Positions 22,850-32,054 of a DNA stretch of 44,449 bases are shown here, in pieces. Each line of letters opens with the position of its first letter. Positions within the stretch are counted from its first letter, which is position 1. The DNA comes from Desulfobacterales bacterium (GTDB lineage: Bacteria > Desulfobacterota > Desulfobacteria > Desulfobacterales > JAHEIW01), in NCBI GenBank assembly GCA_020353355.1, contig CP070694.1, forward strand, positions 3,467,619-3,512,067, given 5' to 3'. The position numbers and the translations under genes were made by a program. The notes beneath the pieces were generated by a model, which saw nothing but the letters and a program-made list of their open reading frames with translations, made no database searches and was not told the origin of the DNA.

Positions 22850-23479
22850 ATGCCCCGCATCGATGATTATATCACCGCCAGGAAGATCGCCGTCGAAAAG
22901 CTTTCAAATGAGCCTTTTGACATCATCCTGGAACGGTCGGGATTTGAGACGGATGATGAGAACGGGTTTCGCGTCCCGTTCCTCAATCGTGTTTATCGGG
23001 TAGGCCACCCCGATTTAGATTTTGAAGATCTATCCAATACCGGCCAGGAGATACCCATCCAGGAGCAAATCCTGATTTTGCACTATATGTCGGCAACCAG
23101 CCCCCAAGCCCTCTCGGGCAACTGGGTGTCCTACCGGGAGATTCCCGGAGCGTCGTTTTATTTCAGTGCCTTTGTGAAACGGGCGGTAGATCCACTTAAA
23201 AAGGTTTTTGGTTCAAACGTTTCAGGGTTGACAAAGGCTGCCGAGCAACTGAACGGTAGACCCGTCGAGCCCGGAGATGTCGGCTTTGAGTTTGCTGTTT
23301 TGCCGAAAGTCCCTATGCAACTGATTCTCTATGCAGGTGATGAGGAATTTCCGGCTGAAGCCAACGTTTTATTTGATCGGACTGTCGGCGAGATTCTCTC
23401 ACCGGAGGATATTGCGTGGTTGGCCGGTATGCTGGTCTACCGGCTTATCGCTATTTCAAAAAGTAATCCAACTTCCTAA
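22850..23479 (+). CDS. DUF3786 domain protein
   Basis: 209 aa with DUF3786 features: an N-terminal helix region, FRVPFLNRVYRVGHPD, the conserved EQILILHYMSA segment, FYFSAFVKRAVDPL, FEFAVLPKVPMQLILYAGDEEFPAEANVLFD and the C-terminal EDIAWLAGMLVYRL. The family is common in acetogens, methanogens and sulfate reducers, often near corrinoid and Wood-Ljungdahl genes (knowledge), with no proven function. The ATG follows CAGGAGCCAGT. It lies downstream of the acs terminator and so is probably transcribed apart. Confidence 0.82.
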   Translation: MPRIDDYITARKIAVEKLSNEPFDIILERSGFETDDENGFRVPFLNRVYRVGHPDLDFEDLSNTGQEIPIQEQILILHYMSATSPQALSGNWVSYREIPGASFYFSAFVKRAVDPLKKVFGSNVSGLTKAAEQLNGRPVEPGDVGFEFAVLPKVPMQLILYAGDEEFPAEANVLFDRTVGEILSPEDIAWLAGMLVYRLIAISKSNPTS

Positions 23480-23510
23480 TTCATGCCCTACTATCCTGCA
23501 GTTTTAATCG

Positions 23511-23711
23511 CAAAGCGCATAGCGCATAAGGAAAGAATAGGTTGCAGCATGAATCCCTAAATAATGGGCCACTATGTAACTCGTAGTACGATGATCAAGA
23601 AATCGCTAATCGTAAAAGGCATTTTTTTCTAAAATAACGGCCAAATTAATATTGCGAAATTTGATCTGATAAAAACGCGATTTGCGCTATGCCCTTTGCG
23701 CTATGCGCTTA
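23511..23711. repeat. Word-type inverted repeat between convergent genes
   Basis: The left arm CAAAGCGCATAGCGCATAAGG (23511-23531; 20 residues of it pair) is the inverse of TTGCGCTATG and CTTTGCGCTATGCGCTT words at 23681-23710. The right arm runs into the stop codon of the minus-strand HD-GYP gene. It may serve as a bidirectional terminator. Confidence 0.65.
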
Positions 23712-24806
23712 ATTGAGGATGGTTTCCTTTAGATACGCCGGCAACACATCATAAACTTCGATGGGTGATTTAACTGGCTTTTGGGAGTCAATCCGCAGCG
23801 TTGTTTCAACTAATCTCTCATCAGCCAGGTCGATCGGCTCTGGTTTTACCGTCAATGTGCTTCCACGGGAGTCGGTTAACGGCAGGACAATTGGCCCATC
23901 ACTGATCAGCACATAACACATTTGACCGTTTTTCAAAAAAAGTATGCTGCCGGCCGGATACGTCCCAACGGCATTTAGGAAAGAATGCAGGATAAATTGC
24001 AGCGCAGAGTCTTTCTTGGAATATTTTAGAAATATGTCTTTTAGCGCGCTCCTGGGGTTAAATGCCTCATGATAGGATCTCTTCGAGGTCATTGCATCAT
24101 AAATATCGGCAAGTTTGCAAATCTTGACATAGGCCGGTAAATCCATGGGAAGCTTTTCTTGCGGATAGCAATTGGGTTCGCCAATGAATAGCGCACAATG
24201 ATGGTATCGCACCGGATTCAGAATAAATGGATTGTTGATTCCGTTTTTTTCAAGAATTTGAATTCCTTTTTCATAAGAATGAGTTTTGACAATTTCAAAT
24301 TCCGTTTTAGTTAATTTTCCTTTTTTGTTCAGCAATTCCTCTGGAATTAAACTATTTCCAATATCGTGCACCATAAAACCGGTGGATATATCCACTATTT
24401 CTTCCGGCAGGTAATTGATAAACGAATCCGGTAGGCTTTTGGTGTCATTCTCAGGGATGGCGGAAGAAAATGTGGCTAAATAATTATTCACAATTTCCCC
24501 TATACGCTGATTATACTGGTCCAATACCGCCGTTCCGATGGTGCATGTATTTAGCGAACGGTTATAAAGGTAATCCTCGTAGCTAAAAATATTTTTTGTT
24601 AAATAGTTAAAGGCCGAAGCGTTTCGGTTAACGAAATCAACTATATCCGCAACGGTTTTTTGAATTTGCTGCACCTCAAATTCGCCGCCGCTGCGTTTGA
24701 TATCGGTGACAGCATTTCGAAGGTTCTCTTTGGCCTTCTGATATTTTAGGAACGCTTCTTTTTTTTGGATGGTGATTTTTTTTATTTTTTGGGTAACATT
24801 GCTCAT
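23709..24806 (-). CDS. HD-GYP-related phosphodiesterase, degenerate
   Basis: 365 aa. The HD pair is H147-D148 in GFMVHDIGNSLIPEELL, followed by LTKTEFEIVKTHSYEKG. The HHE..DG.GYP signature of c-di-GMP phosphodiesterases has decayed to H202-H203-C...EPNCYP: the first Gly of GYP is Cys and the acidic residues around it are changed. KICKLADIYDAMTSKRSYHEA, typical of HD-GYP domains, is intact. The N-terminal 130 residues are helical with no known sensor, and the C-terminal 60 residues are PilZ-like or beta-rich. It may hydrolyse c-di-GMP weakly or only bind it. It is divergent from the PPDK-like gene. Confidence 0.82.
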   Translation of the reverse strand: MSNVTQKIKKITIQKKEAFLKYQKAKENLRNAVTDIKRSGGEFEVQQIQKTVADIVDFVNRNASAFNYLTKNIFSYEDYLYNRSLNTCTIGTAVLDQYNQRIGEIVNNYLATFSSAIPENDTKSLPDSFINYLPEEIVDISTGFMVHDIGNSLIPEELLNKKGKLTKTEFEIVKTHSYEKGIQILEKNGINNPFILNPVRYHHCALFIGEPNCYPQEKLPMDLPAYVKICKLADIYDAMTSKRSYHEAFNPRSALKDIFLKYSKKDSALQFILHSFLNAVGTYPAGSILFLKNGQMCYVLISDGPIVLPLTDSRGSTLTVKPEPIDLADERLVETTLRIDSQKPVKSPIEVYDVLPAYLKETILN

Positions 24807-25094
24807 GTTTTATTTTTTACCTGTGGCTGCGTTTCGATGAATCCTGTTTGATTCGATCTATTATTGTAATGGTATGAAATTTAACAAAAAAATTCAAGAT
24901 TCTTTTTTGGGTCGGTCCGCAATAATTCTGGATATGCCTTCGCGGAACGGTGAAGCACCTTGAAAATACAGGTTGTTTTTGATAGGCTTGAAAATCGGGA
25001 AACAGGGAATTAACTTTTAACCAAGATGATGTACCTTGAGAAGCCATAAACGCCTAAATCGGACTTATTTTATAAATGCTGGAGGGCAGATTCG

Positions 25095-28000
25095 GTGAAG
25101 GTAAAATCCAAAGCGCTCGAGGCGAATATCGCCGAATTCCAATTTGATGTTGCCATTGATGCAAAATATTCAACCCTCCAGGATGTCATGTCCAAGTATT
25201 ATGGACTGATGGAAGGCCTGAATACATTTCTGAAAGAACTTTCACATCCCCTGAAGAACTGGCGATTTATTGTCATCGAGGCACGTAAATATTCCCTGGA
25301 ATACTTTCACCTTCTCAAAAGCCATCCCAAAGGACCGGAAGCCGCCCGGCTGCTGGTGGATATTTTTTTCGAAACGATCACATCCAATGCGAACGCGGAG
25401 ATAAAAGCGGATGCGATAGACAATCTGATCCTGTTTCTTCAAAAAATACTCAAAGATTCCGAGTCAAAGCGAGAAAAGTTTGTACCGGTTGTTGATGATA
25501 CGTTTCAGCTGATATACAACTTATCGGATGAGATATTTGATTTATTCGTCAGGAGTTATTACCAGATCAACCGGCTGGCCGAGAATTTTATGGACGGAGC
25601 CTCACGCCCTTTAGAAAATTTTAAGGCGATGAATTCGCTGTTAATCAAATATTTTCAATACACCTATGATTATTGGTTAAATGAAGAAGACCCGCTATCT
25701 TGGTTTCTAAAGGAAACCGCCGAGATTGCACCGCAAGACGGGTTTGATGAATTTTTTCAGAACATATCCCACACGCAGCTCAGCCAGTGGAAGATCGAAA
25801 TCGATCATATTGAACACCAAATGGAGCTTGAGTCTGAGGAAGTACTGAAGCGCCTTTTAAAGCTGCCCGGATTCGGTCAAATTGTGGAAGAATACCGACA
25901 GATCCCCCGCGGTCTGCTTCAAAAAGGCAATCAAAACGATTGCGGTCACCATGTGAAGCTTCTTTTCCTTTTCCATATCATGAATGTTTCCGGGCTGTCA
26001 CTGATTCATGAAGAAACCTTGAGGGATATCAACCAAACCCTTACCTGGATTATTAGCCATGAAAATTATCGTATTATTCAAAATCTGATTCGAAAAACCT
26101 TTTCGATTTTAAAGGAGCGTGCCGGTTCCTATCCAGCCACGGCCCTGAATTGTGTGCTGAATATGGGAAAAGGCGTGTATAAAACCGATGAGATCGATCT
26201 TGTTAATTTTTTCATTGACTCGTTAATTGATTTTGGTTTTCAAGCACCGATGATTGAGGGCGTTGACAATGATTGGAAAATAAAGGTCAACAGCTACCAT
26301 CTTTTAAACATCCGGACATGGCTGGAACTCATCGAATTAAAGCCGAAATGGTCGTATCGACTGCTTTCGGGATTGATCATCCACTTATCGTTATGCGGTA
26401 TCTTTATCAGAGATATCGATCTTTTCCCGCGGGACATTACCAAATTATTAAACAGCGGCATCGGACCGGTGTATAACCTGAGCAAACAACTCACTCGACT
26501 TTTCCCGGTCTACTTTAATGATATCGGCGCCGAGGGCCGGCTCAGAGATATATCCACCCGCATTGATGAGGTGGCTCATCGCCGGGATATTCTGGTCCAC
26601 TTTTTAAGAAAACAGAGCCACGTCGAAAGCAGCAACCGCATTGTCCCATTTATGCAGGCCACTTTTAAATTCTGGCAAACCCGGGACAAAGAATGTTTGA
26701 TGCCGTTTGTGCCGCCGTCGATTTATGAACAAATTGATACGCAGGGCCCGTTTGTCGATGGGGTTCATACCATCACGACCCATCTACAAGCAGATGGCGT
26801 CGCAATACCGGATGACTTCCTAACCATGCCCGATGCTCAAATCAAGCAGCGGATCGATGGTGTGTCGGACGTTTCTGATATTGATTTAGAGCGATTCGAA
26901 CATGCCGTCACTTTATACAAGTTGCTGAATCAAAAATACAACTTGGATTATCTGGAGCTGGAAAGTTATATTGCACAGCTAAAAACCGAAGCCCTGCCGG
27001 ATCTAAATCGCCTCGAAGTCGCCCTTGTTGAGCCTGACCTAAAAAAACGGCTTTTCATGGTTCTGGACTATCTTGAACGGCTAAAATCGGTCATTTTGTC
27101 CGGTAAGCCGTATGAAATTCGCGAAGATATTTATAAGAAAAGACATATTACCATCGATATTCCCTCCATGTACGGCAGTTATCATGAAATGAAATTTGAC
27201 TGTCTCGGGCTTACCCTGCGGCTGGAGTCTATGGTCAATGTTCTTTTTGAAGCGCTGATCGAAGACATCAATCTCAACCTGATTACCAAAGCGACCTTCT
27301 ATCAAGTGTACAGCTTACTGAGGCTGTTTGATAAAGCCTTAAAATTGGACGGCATTCTATCCCTGGAGTTTGAGCGCCAACTCGAGTTTTTGGCGCATTC
27401 GCTTGAGGTCAAGGGCTTCACTCAGACACAATATTTAGATATTTTTAAAGGATTTACCCAGGCAGTTAAAAATATTATTAATGATTATTTTAACAACGTA
27501 CACGGTCAGAATCTCACGCGCATCGCCTCCCAAATTCCGGTTGAGCGAATCCTTCCGAAATATTTACCTCGAACGGGCACGGTCGATCGCGAAAAACTCC
27601 AACACCGGGTATCCGAGATTTTTTTTCGGGACCGGATTGCATTATCGTTAGGGCTCCAGCAACTCGATCTGTTTCTCAGCCGCATTCTCAGCACGCTATT
27701 TCAACAGTCGTATAAACTGCCAAAGGATCAGTTGCGCTTGCTCCTGTTATATGACCCCCAAAACGCTATGACGCCGATTGATTCTTCCATGAGTCGGGTG
27801 ACGGGAATCATTCATCTGGGCAACAAGGGACTGAACATGGTGCGGCTGAAAAGCTATGGCTATCCCATACCGCCGGGGTTTATCATCACCACCGAAGTGT
27901 TTCGCTGTCGTGAGATTATCGACAGTTATCCACCGGCAGAAAATAACTTCAGAGAACAAGTCACTCAAAATATTTCCCGACTGGAAACATCAACCGCTAA

Positions 28001-29276
28001 AAAATTTGGCGATCCACAAAATCCCCTGCTATTGTCGGTGCGCAGTGGATCTTCCATTTCTCAGCCGGGGATGATGGACACGCTGCTGGATGTTGGAAAT
28101 AACGAAGAAATCACCGAAGGGATTGCCAATCGAACCGCCAACGCCTGGTTCGCCTGGGACAATTACCGTCGCTTTTTGCAATGTTATGGAATGGCTCATG
28201 GGCTTAAACGGGATGATTTCGATGCCATTATTGCCGATTACAAGCAGCGGGTGGGCATTCCGTTTAAGCGGGAATTTACCGGGGAGCAGATGCGAAATGT
28301 TACCCTGGCCTACAAACAGATGGTCCAAGATTCCGGGATTAAGATTGTTGAAAGACCGTATGAGCAGCTTTATCTGGCCATAAAAAGCGTTTTGGATTCA
28401 TGGGAATCTCCCAGAGCGCAAGCCTATCGCAAAATCATTGGAATATCCGATGACTGGGGCACGGCGGTAACCGTTCAGGCGATGGTCTATGGAAACCGGT
28501 CGCAGCAATCCGGCACCGGAGTCGTTTTTACCCATAATCCCAGGTGGTCCGGGGATACGCTGAAACTCTGGGGTGACTTTACCGTCGGCAACCAGGGCGA
28601 GGATGTGGTTGCAGGATTGGTCAAAACCATGCCGATTTCGATTTTCCAACAAGAAATTGAAATGCGCGAAACGGATGTAACCCTTGAAACTCACTTTCCA
28701 GATATCTATACGACCTTGAAGGATTGGGCTCACGATTTAATTGATGAAAAAGGTTGGAGTCCCCAGGAGTTAGAGTTCACGTTTGAAAGCGCATCCGCAC
28801 AAGATCTGTATTTGTTGCAGACCCGTGATATGGCGATCCGGGAGAAAACAAGGGTTTTAGCCTTCGATTTTGAAGAAGTTTCTCAACACAATTATATCGG
28901 CCACGGAATTGGTGTTAGCGGCGGGGCAATGAGCGGGCGCCTGGTGTTTACGCTTGAAGAAATCGAGCAATGGCGAAGTTTGGAGCCGCGCACAAGTTTA
29001 ATTCTTGCCAGAAATGATACGGTGCCGGATGACATTCGAGAAATCCATGCGGCTGACGGGCTGCTGACGGCCCGGGGAGGATTGACATCTCATGCGGCCG
29101 TGGTTGCTCACCGTTTGGGTAAAACGTGCGTTGTCGGGTGCACCACCCTCGATTGCAATGAAAAGGCGAAATATTGTCTTTTCAATCAACTGCGTCTGAA
29201 TTCGGGTGATCATATCAGCATGGACGGACAGGAGGGTTCGGTGTATCAAGGGTTAATTAAGGTTAAAGAAACATAA
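25095..29276 (+). CDS. Very large PEP synthase/PPDK-like protein without the PEP-binding barrel
   Basis: 1393 aa from GTG 25095 (GGAGGG 8 nt upstream). Residues 1-~895 are helical and match no domain I recognise. From about 904 the nucleotide-binding PPDK N-terminal domain appears: GIIHLGNKGLNMVRLKSYGY, LLSVRSGSSISQPGMMDTLL, VTVQAMVYGNRSQQSGTGV and LEFTFESASAQDLYLLQTRDM. The swivelling phosphohistidine domain follows, with catalytic His1333 in ARGGLTSHAAVVAHRLG. The C-terminal PEP/pyruvate TIM barrel, and its catalytic Cys, is absent. It can therefore be charged on His but needs another acceptor; an ATP-dependent dikinase acting on an unknown substrate is inferred. GAPDH lies 129 nt downstream. 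Confidence 0.8.
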   Translation: MKVKSKALEANIAEFQFDVAIDAKYSTLQDVMSKYYGLMEGLNTFLKELSHPLKNWRFIVIEARKYSLEYFHLLKSHPKGPEAARLLVDIFFETITSNANAEIKADAIDNLILFLQKILKDSESKREKFVPVVDDTFQLIYNLSDEIFDLFVRSYYQINRLAENFMDGASRPLENFKAMNSLLIKYFQYTYDYWLNEEDPLSWFLKETAEIAPQDGFDEFFQNISHTQLSQWKIEIDHIEHQMELESEEVLKRLLKLPGFGQIVEEYRQIPRGLLQKGNQNDCGHHVKLLFLFHIMNVSGLSLIHEETLRDINQTLTWIISHENYRIIQNLIRKTFSILKERAGSYPATALNCVLNMGKGVYKTDEIDLVNFFIDSLIDFGFQAPMIEGVDNDWKIKVNSYHLLNIRTWLELIELKPKWSYRLLSGLIIHLSLCGIFIRDIDLFPRDITKLLNSGIGPVYNLSKQLTRLFPVYFNDIGAEGRLRDISTRIDEVAHRRDILVHFLRKQSHVESSNRIVPFMQATFKFWQTRDKECLMPFVPPSIYEQIDTQGPFVDGVHTITTHLQADGVAIPDDFLTMPDAQIKQRIDGVSDVSDIDLERFEHAVTLYKLLNQKYNLDYLELESYIAQLKTEALPDLNRLEVALVEPDLKKRLFMVLDYLERLKSVILSGKPYEIREDIYKKRHITIDIPSMYGSYHEMKFDCLGLTLRLESMVNVLFEALIEDINLNLITKATFYQVYSLLRLFDKALKLDGILSLEFERQLEFLAHSLEVKGFTQTQYLDIFKGFTQAVKNIINDYFNNVHGQNLTRIASQIPVERILPKYLPRTGTVDREKLQHRVSEIFFRDRIALSLGLQQLDLFLSRILSTLFQQSYKLPKDQLRLLLLYDPQNAMTPIDSSMSRVTGIIHLGNKGLNMVRLKSYGYPIPPGFIITTEVFRCREIIDSYPPAENNFREQVTQNISRLETSTAKKFGDPQNPLLLSVRSGSSISQPGMMDTLLDVGNNEEITEGIANRTANAWFAWDNYRRFLQCYGMAHGLKRDDFDAIIADYKQRVGIPFKREFTGEQMRNVTLAYKQMVQDSGIKIVERPYEQLYLAIKSVLDSWESPRAQAYRKIIGISDDWGTAVTVQAMVYGNRSQQSGTGVVFTHNPRWSGDTLKLWGDFTVGNQGEDVVAGLVKTMPISIFQQEIEMRETDVTLETHFPDIYTTLKDWAHDLIDEKGWSPQELEFTFESASAQDLYLLQTRDMAIREKTRVLAFDFEEVSQHNYIGHGIGVSGGAMSGRLVFTLEEIEQWRSLEPRTSLILARNDTVPDDIREIHAADGLLTARGGLTSHAAVVAHRLGKTCVVGCTTLDCNEKAKYCLFNQLRLNSGDHISMDGQEGSVYQGLIKVKET

Positions 29277-29277
29277 T

Positions 29278-29335
29278 CCGGACAAGCCGGAAATCCGAAG
29301 CACCAAATCCGAAATTCGAATTTCGAATTTTTTGC
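29278..29335 (+). repeat. Intergenic repeat words after the PPDK-like gene
   Basis: CCGGACAAGCCGG (29278-29290) recurs in part at 13884, and AATCCGAAATTCGAATTT (29306-29323) is an 18-bp exact copy of 5867-5884 downstream of pspF. The latter includes the self-complementary GAAATTCGAATTTC. Confidence 0.6.
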
Positions 29336-29405
29336 CATAAAAAGAAAAAAATCTCACCATTAAGGTATGAATGCCATTTGCCTTAACAAAGGAGCTGCTA
29401 GCAAC

Positions 29406-30662
29406 ATGGCTGCCATAACTCGCAATCGATTAAAGCTGGGCGTCAACGGATTCGGCCGAATCGGCAAACTGACCGTCTGGCATCATGTCGCCCGCAAATA
29501 TTTTGATGAAATTGTGGTGAATATCGGCCGACAGGCGGGAACCTCCCTGGATGATATTGCCCATTATGTCGAAAGAGATTCGACCTACGGCTGGCTTCAT
29601 GGATACCTTTACGGATGTTCTGCAGAGCCGGTCATCAGCGATTTGGATGAAGAAAATGGATCGATGCTGATTGACAGCGTGCGGGTGCGGTTTTTGAGGA
29701 CTGCCAGAAATCCGGCTGAAATTGGTTGGCGTGATCAGGGGGTTCGGCTGGTGGTGGATACCACCGGTCAATTTCTCGATCCAACCCTCGGAGCGGAGCA
29801 TTCCAAGGGATCGCTACGGGGTCATCTTGCATCCGGCGCCGAAAAGGTGATCGTATCCGCGCCGTTTAAGATTAAGGACAAAGGAAAACCGATGCCGGAA
29901 GATGCCATTACGACGGTAATGGGAATAAACGGCAATGATTATGATCCCCGACGGCATAAAATTATCTCCAATGCATCCTGCACGACAACATGTCTTGCGC
30001 ATATGATGAAACCGCTGATTAATGCCTTCGGTCCTAAAAAGATTATGTCCGCTTCTATGGCAACCGTACATGCCGCCACAGGTTCGCAACAGGTTTTGGA
30101 CCGTCTGCCGGGCGAAGGAAAAACCGATTTGCGCAAAAACAGAAGTATAATGAATAACATCATTCTTACTACCACCGGGGCGGCCAATGCGCTCAGGCTG
30201 GTCATCCCTGAAATGGAAGAAATCGCATTTATCGCAGAATCTGTAAGAATTCCCACCAGCACCGGCTCGTTGATCATTCTGGTAATAAATTTGCAAGAGC
30301 AACCGAGCGGGGAATTCCTCGGGAGGGATCTAATTAACGAAATTTATCGGCAGGCGGCGGCAGATAGTCCTCAAGGCTATCTGCATTATACCGACAAGCA
30401 GAATGTATCCGGTGATATTATCGGGATGCCGCGCGTGGCTGCCATCATAGAGGGCCACGAAACCCATGCCCGTACGGCGGAGGCAACCATCGATCTGGCA
30501 AAAATCCCGGGACTCGACAGCAAAACGTTTTCAAATCCAAATGAAATGGTCGTGCACATACCGGTTACCCAAGCCGTTATATACGGCTGGTACGACAACG
30601 AGATGGGTAGCTACGTAAATATGTTGGGAGATCGTACGGTATCGGTGGCCGAGAATTTGTAG
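29406..30662 (+). CDS. gap: Glyceraldehyde-3-phosphate dehydrogenase, enlarged form
   Basis: 418 aa from ATG 29406 (AAAGGAG upstream; an ATG at 29367 lacks a ribosome site). LKLGVNGFGRIGKL is the NAD-binding loop. The catalytic Cys192 lies in SNASCTTTCLAH, where the usual family sequence is SCTTNC: the Asn is Thr. ATVHAATGSQQVLDRL, RIPTSTGSLIILVI and YGWYDNEMGSYVNML complete the catalytic domain. Canonical bacterial GAPDH is 330-340 aa; the extra residues are mostly in the first 150, including a DDIAHYVERDSTYGWLHGYLYG insert-like region. Glycolytic/gluconeogenic in the cytoplasm, with cofactor preference unknown. Confidence 0.88.
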   Translation: MAAITRNRLKLGVNGFGRIGKLTVWHHVARKYFDEIVVNIGRQAGTSLDDIAHYVERDSTYGWLHGYLYGCSAEPVISDLDEENGSMLIDSVRVRFLRTARNPAEIGWRDQGVRLVVDTTGQFLDPTLGAEHSKGSLRGHLASGAEKVIVSAPFKIKDKGKPMPEDAITTVMGINGNDYDPRRHKIISNASCTTTCLAHMMKPLINAFGPKKIMSASMATVHAATGSQQVLDRLPGEGKTDLRKNRSIMNNIILTTTGAANALRLVIPEMEEIAFIAESVRIPTSTGSLIILVINLQEQPSGEFLGRDLINEIYRQAAADSPQGYLHYTDKQNVSGDIIGMPRVAAIIEGHETHARTAEATIDLAKIPGLDSKTFSNPNEMVVHIPVTQAVIYGWYDNEMGSYVNMLGDRTVSVAENL

Positions 30663-30666
30663 AACC

Positions 30667-30963
30667 CTATTCCGCAAACCCATAATGGTAAATTTCGAAT
30701 TGCGTTTTTCCACCTAACAGCTGGTCGATCTTTTTCTGGACATCATTTCGTTCGCTACTTTTTAGCCAATTTTCCCAATCCTTGGAGGACTGCCAGGTAC
30801 TGATCACGAGAAACTCTTCTGGATCGCTGAGACTTCTTAGCGTCTCACCGGAGATATATCCGGGCTGTTTATTGGCCTGAGTCCGCATTTCTCTGAAAAG
30901 GGGTATCATTTCTCTGGCCTTGTCTTCCTGGATTTTTCGTTTTATTAAAACTTTGACTGCCAT
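30667..30963 (-). CDS. Antibiotic-biosynthesis-monooxygenase (ABM) fold protein
   Basis: 98 aa. The beta-alpha-beta-beta ABM/dimeric ferredoxin-like fold is evident in AVKVLIKRKIQEDKAREMIPLF, QPGYISGETLRS, FLVISTWQSSKDWENWLKS and TQFEIYHYG. Small ABM proteins are heme- or quinol-oxidising enzymes or simply structural; there is no His/Asn catalytic signature. ATG 30963 follows GGGAGGATTTT. Its stop lies 4 nt from the convergent gap stop. Confidence 0.8.
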   Translation of the reverse strand: MAVKVLIKRKIQEDKAREMIPLFREMRTQANKQPGYISGETLRSLSDPEEFLVISTWQSSKDWENWLKSSERNDVQKKIDQLLGGKTQFEIYHYGFAE

Positions 30964-31173
30964 AAAATCCTCCCTGATTGCCTGTTATTAGTTGATTTTC
31001 TGCAGAACCGGTTGCGCTAAAGAATTCTAGCCGATCCGAACGCCGTGATACGGTCAAGACGTTATGCTTTGGAAACATCGGAAATTCTGTGCAGTATAGA
31101 TTTGAATTCTATCATAGCGCGCCGCTACCCGTGGGTCAAGCTTTGGTGATTTAGCTTCAGAAATTTCGATTTC

Positions 31174-32037
31174 CTAACCAAGCTGGTGGTTGTCTATAAT
31201 CTGCGCCAGGTTTATCTGAAGTGATATGAATTCTGATACCGAAAGGGTTTCGGCGCGGCGGGATGGATCAATTTCTGCCGTTGTCAAGGCCCGCAACGCC
31301 GTCTGAGGATCAATATTTAACCCGCTGGCAGCCAGCGCGTTTTTTAAGGTTTTTCGTCTATTTCCAAATGCTGCCTTTATCACGCCAAACAGCATGGTTT
31401 CATCATGGGAAGGATAATTTAGTTCGGACTTAAATCGGACCTCTAAAATCTCAGAATCCACCTTGGGTGTCGGGAAAAAAACAGAGGCCGCAATGGTTGA
31501 AACCGCTTTTATCTCAGCGCAGTATCGGAGCATTACCGTCAAGCGTCCGTAATCCCTGGTGCCAGGTTGGGCAGTTATCCGCCGTGCCAGTTCTTTTTGA
31601 AACATGAGGATCGCCCGGCGGATGAATTTTCTGGAATGAATAAGTTGGATGAGAATTTGTGAAGAGATGTTATAGGGGAGGTTGCCGATAACAACGAGCG
31701 GTTGATGGTTGTCTTTACTGATTGATCGGTAATCCACCTCAAGAATATTTTTGGGGATAACCATTGCGTTGGTGATATGGTTTGCCGCCAATTCGCTTTT
31801 CAAAAGATCACAGATGGCAAGGTCTTTTTCGACGGCATATACCTTTTTGGCTCTGTGCGCCAATGGAATGGTTAACGCACCGAGACCGGCGCCGATTTCC
31901 ACCACAATATCTTTAGCTGAAATATTTGCGCGGGAAACGATCATTTGAGCGATGGATGGATCCGCTAAAAAGTGTTGTCCCAGCTTTTTTTTTGCCCTTA
32001 GATTCCAGGCTCTTAAAAGTATTTTCGGGGATGTCAT
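31174..32037 (-). CDS. rsmA: 16S rRNA dimethyladenosine transferase KsgA/RsmA
   Basis: 287 aa. KKLGQHFLADPSIAQ at the N-terminus, the SAM loop VVEIGAGLGALT, the catalytic NLPYNISSQILI and the C-terminal FGNRRKTLKNAL define RsmA. It dimethylates A1518 and A1519 of 16S rRNA. It is 17 nt downstream of the DUF2062 gene on the same strand. Confidence 0.97.
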   Translation of the reverse strand: MTSPKILLRAWNLRAKKKLGQHFLADPSIAQMIVSRANISAKDIVVEIGAGLGALTIPLAHRAKKVYAVEKDLAICDLLKSELAANHITNAMVIPKNILEVDYRSISKDNHQPLVVIGNLPYNISSQILIQLIHSRKFIRRAILMFQKELARRITAQPGTRDYGRLTVMLRYCAEIKAVSTIAASVFFPTPKVDSEILEVRFKSELNYPSHDETMLFGVIKAAFGNRRKTLKNALAASGLNIDPQTALRALTTAEIDPSRRAETLSVSEFISLQINLAQIIDNHQLG

Positions 32038-32054
32038 GAGTCCAAGACGAAAAC

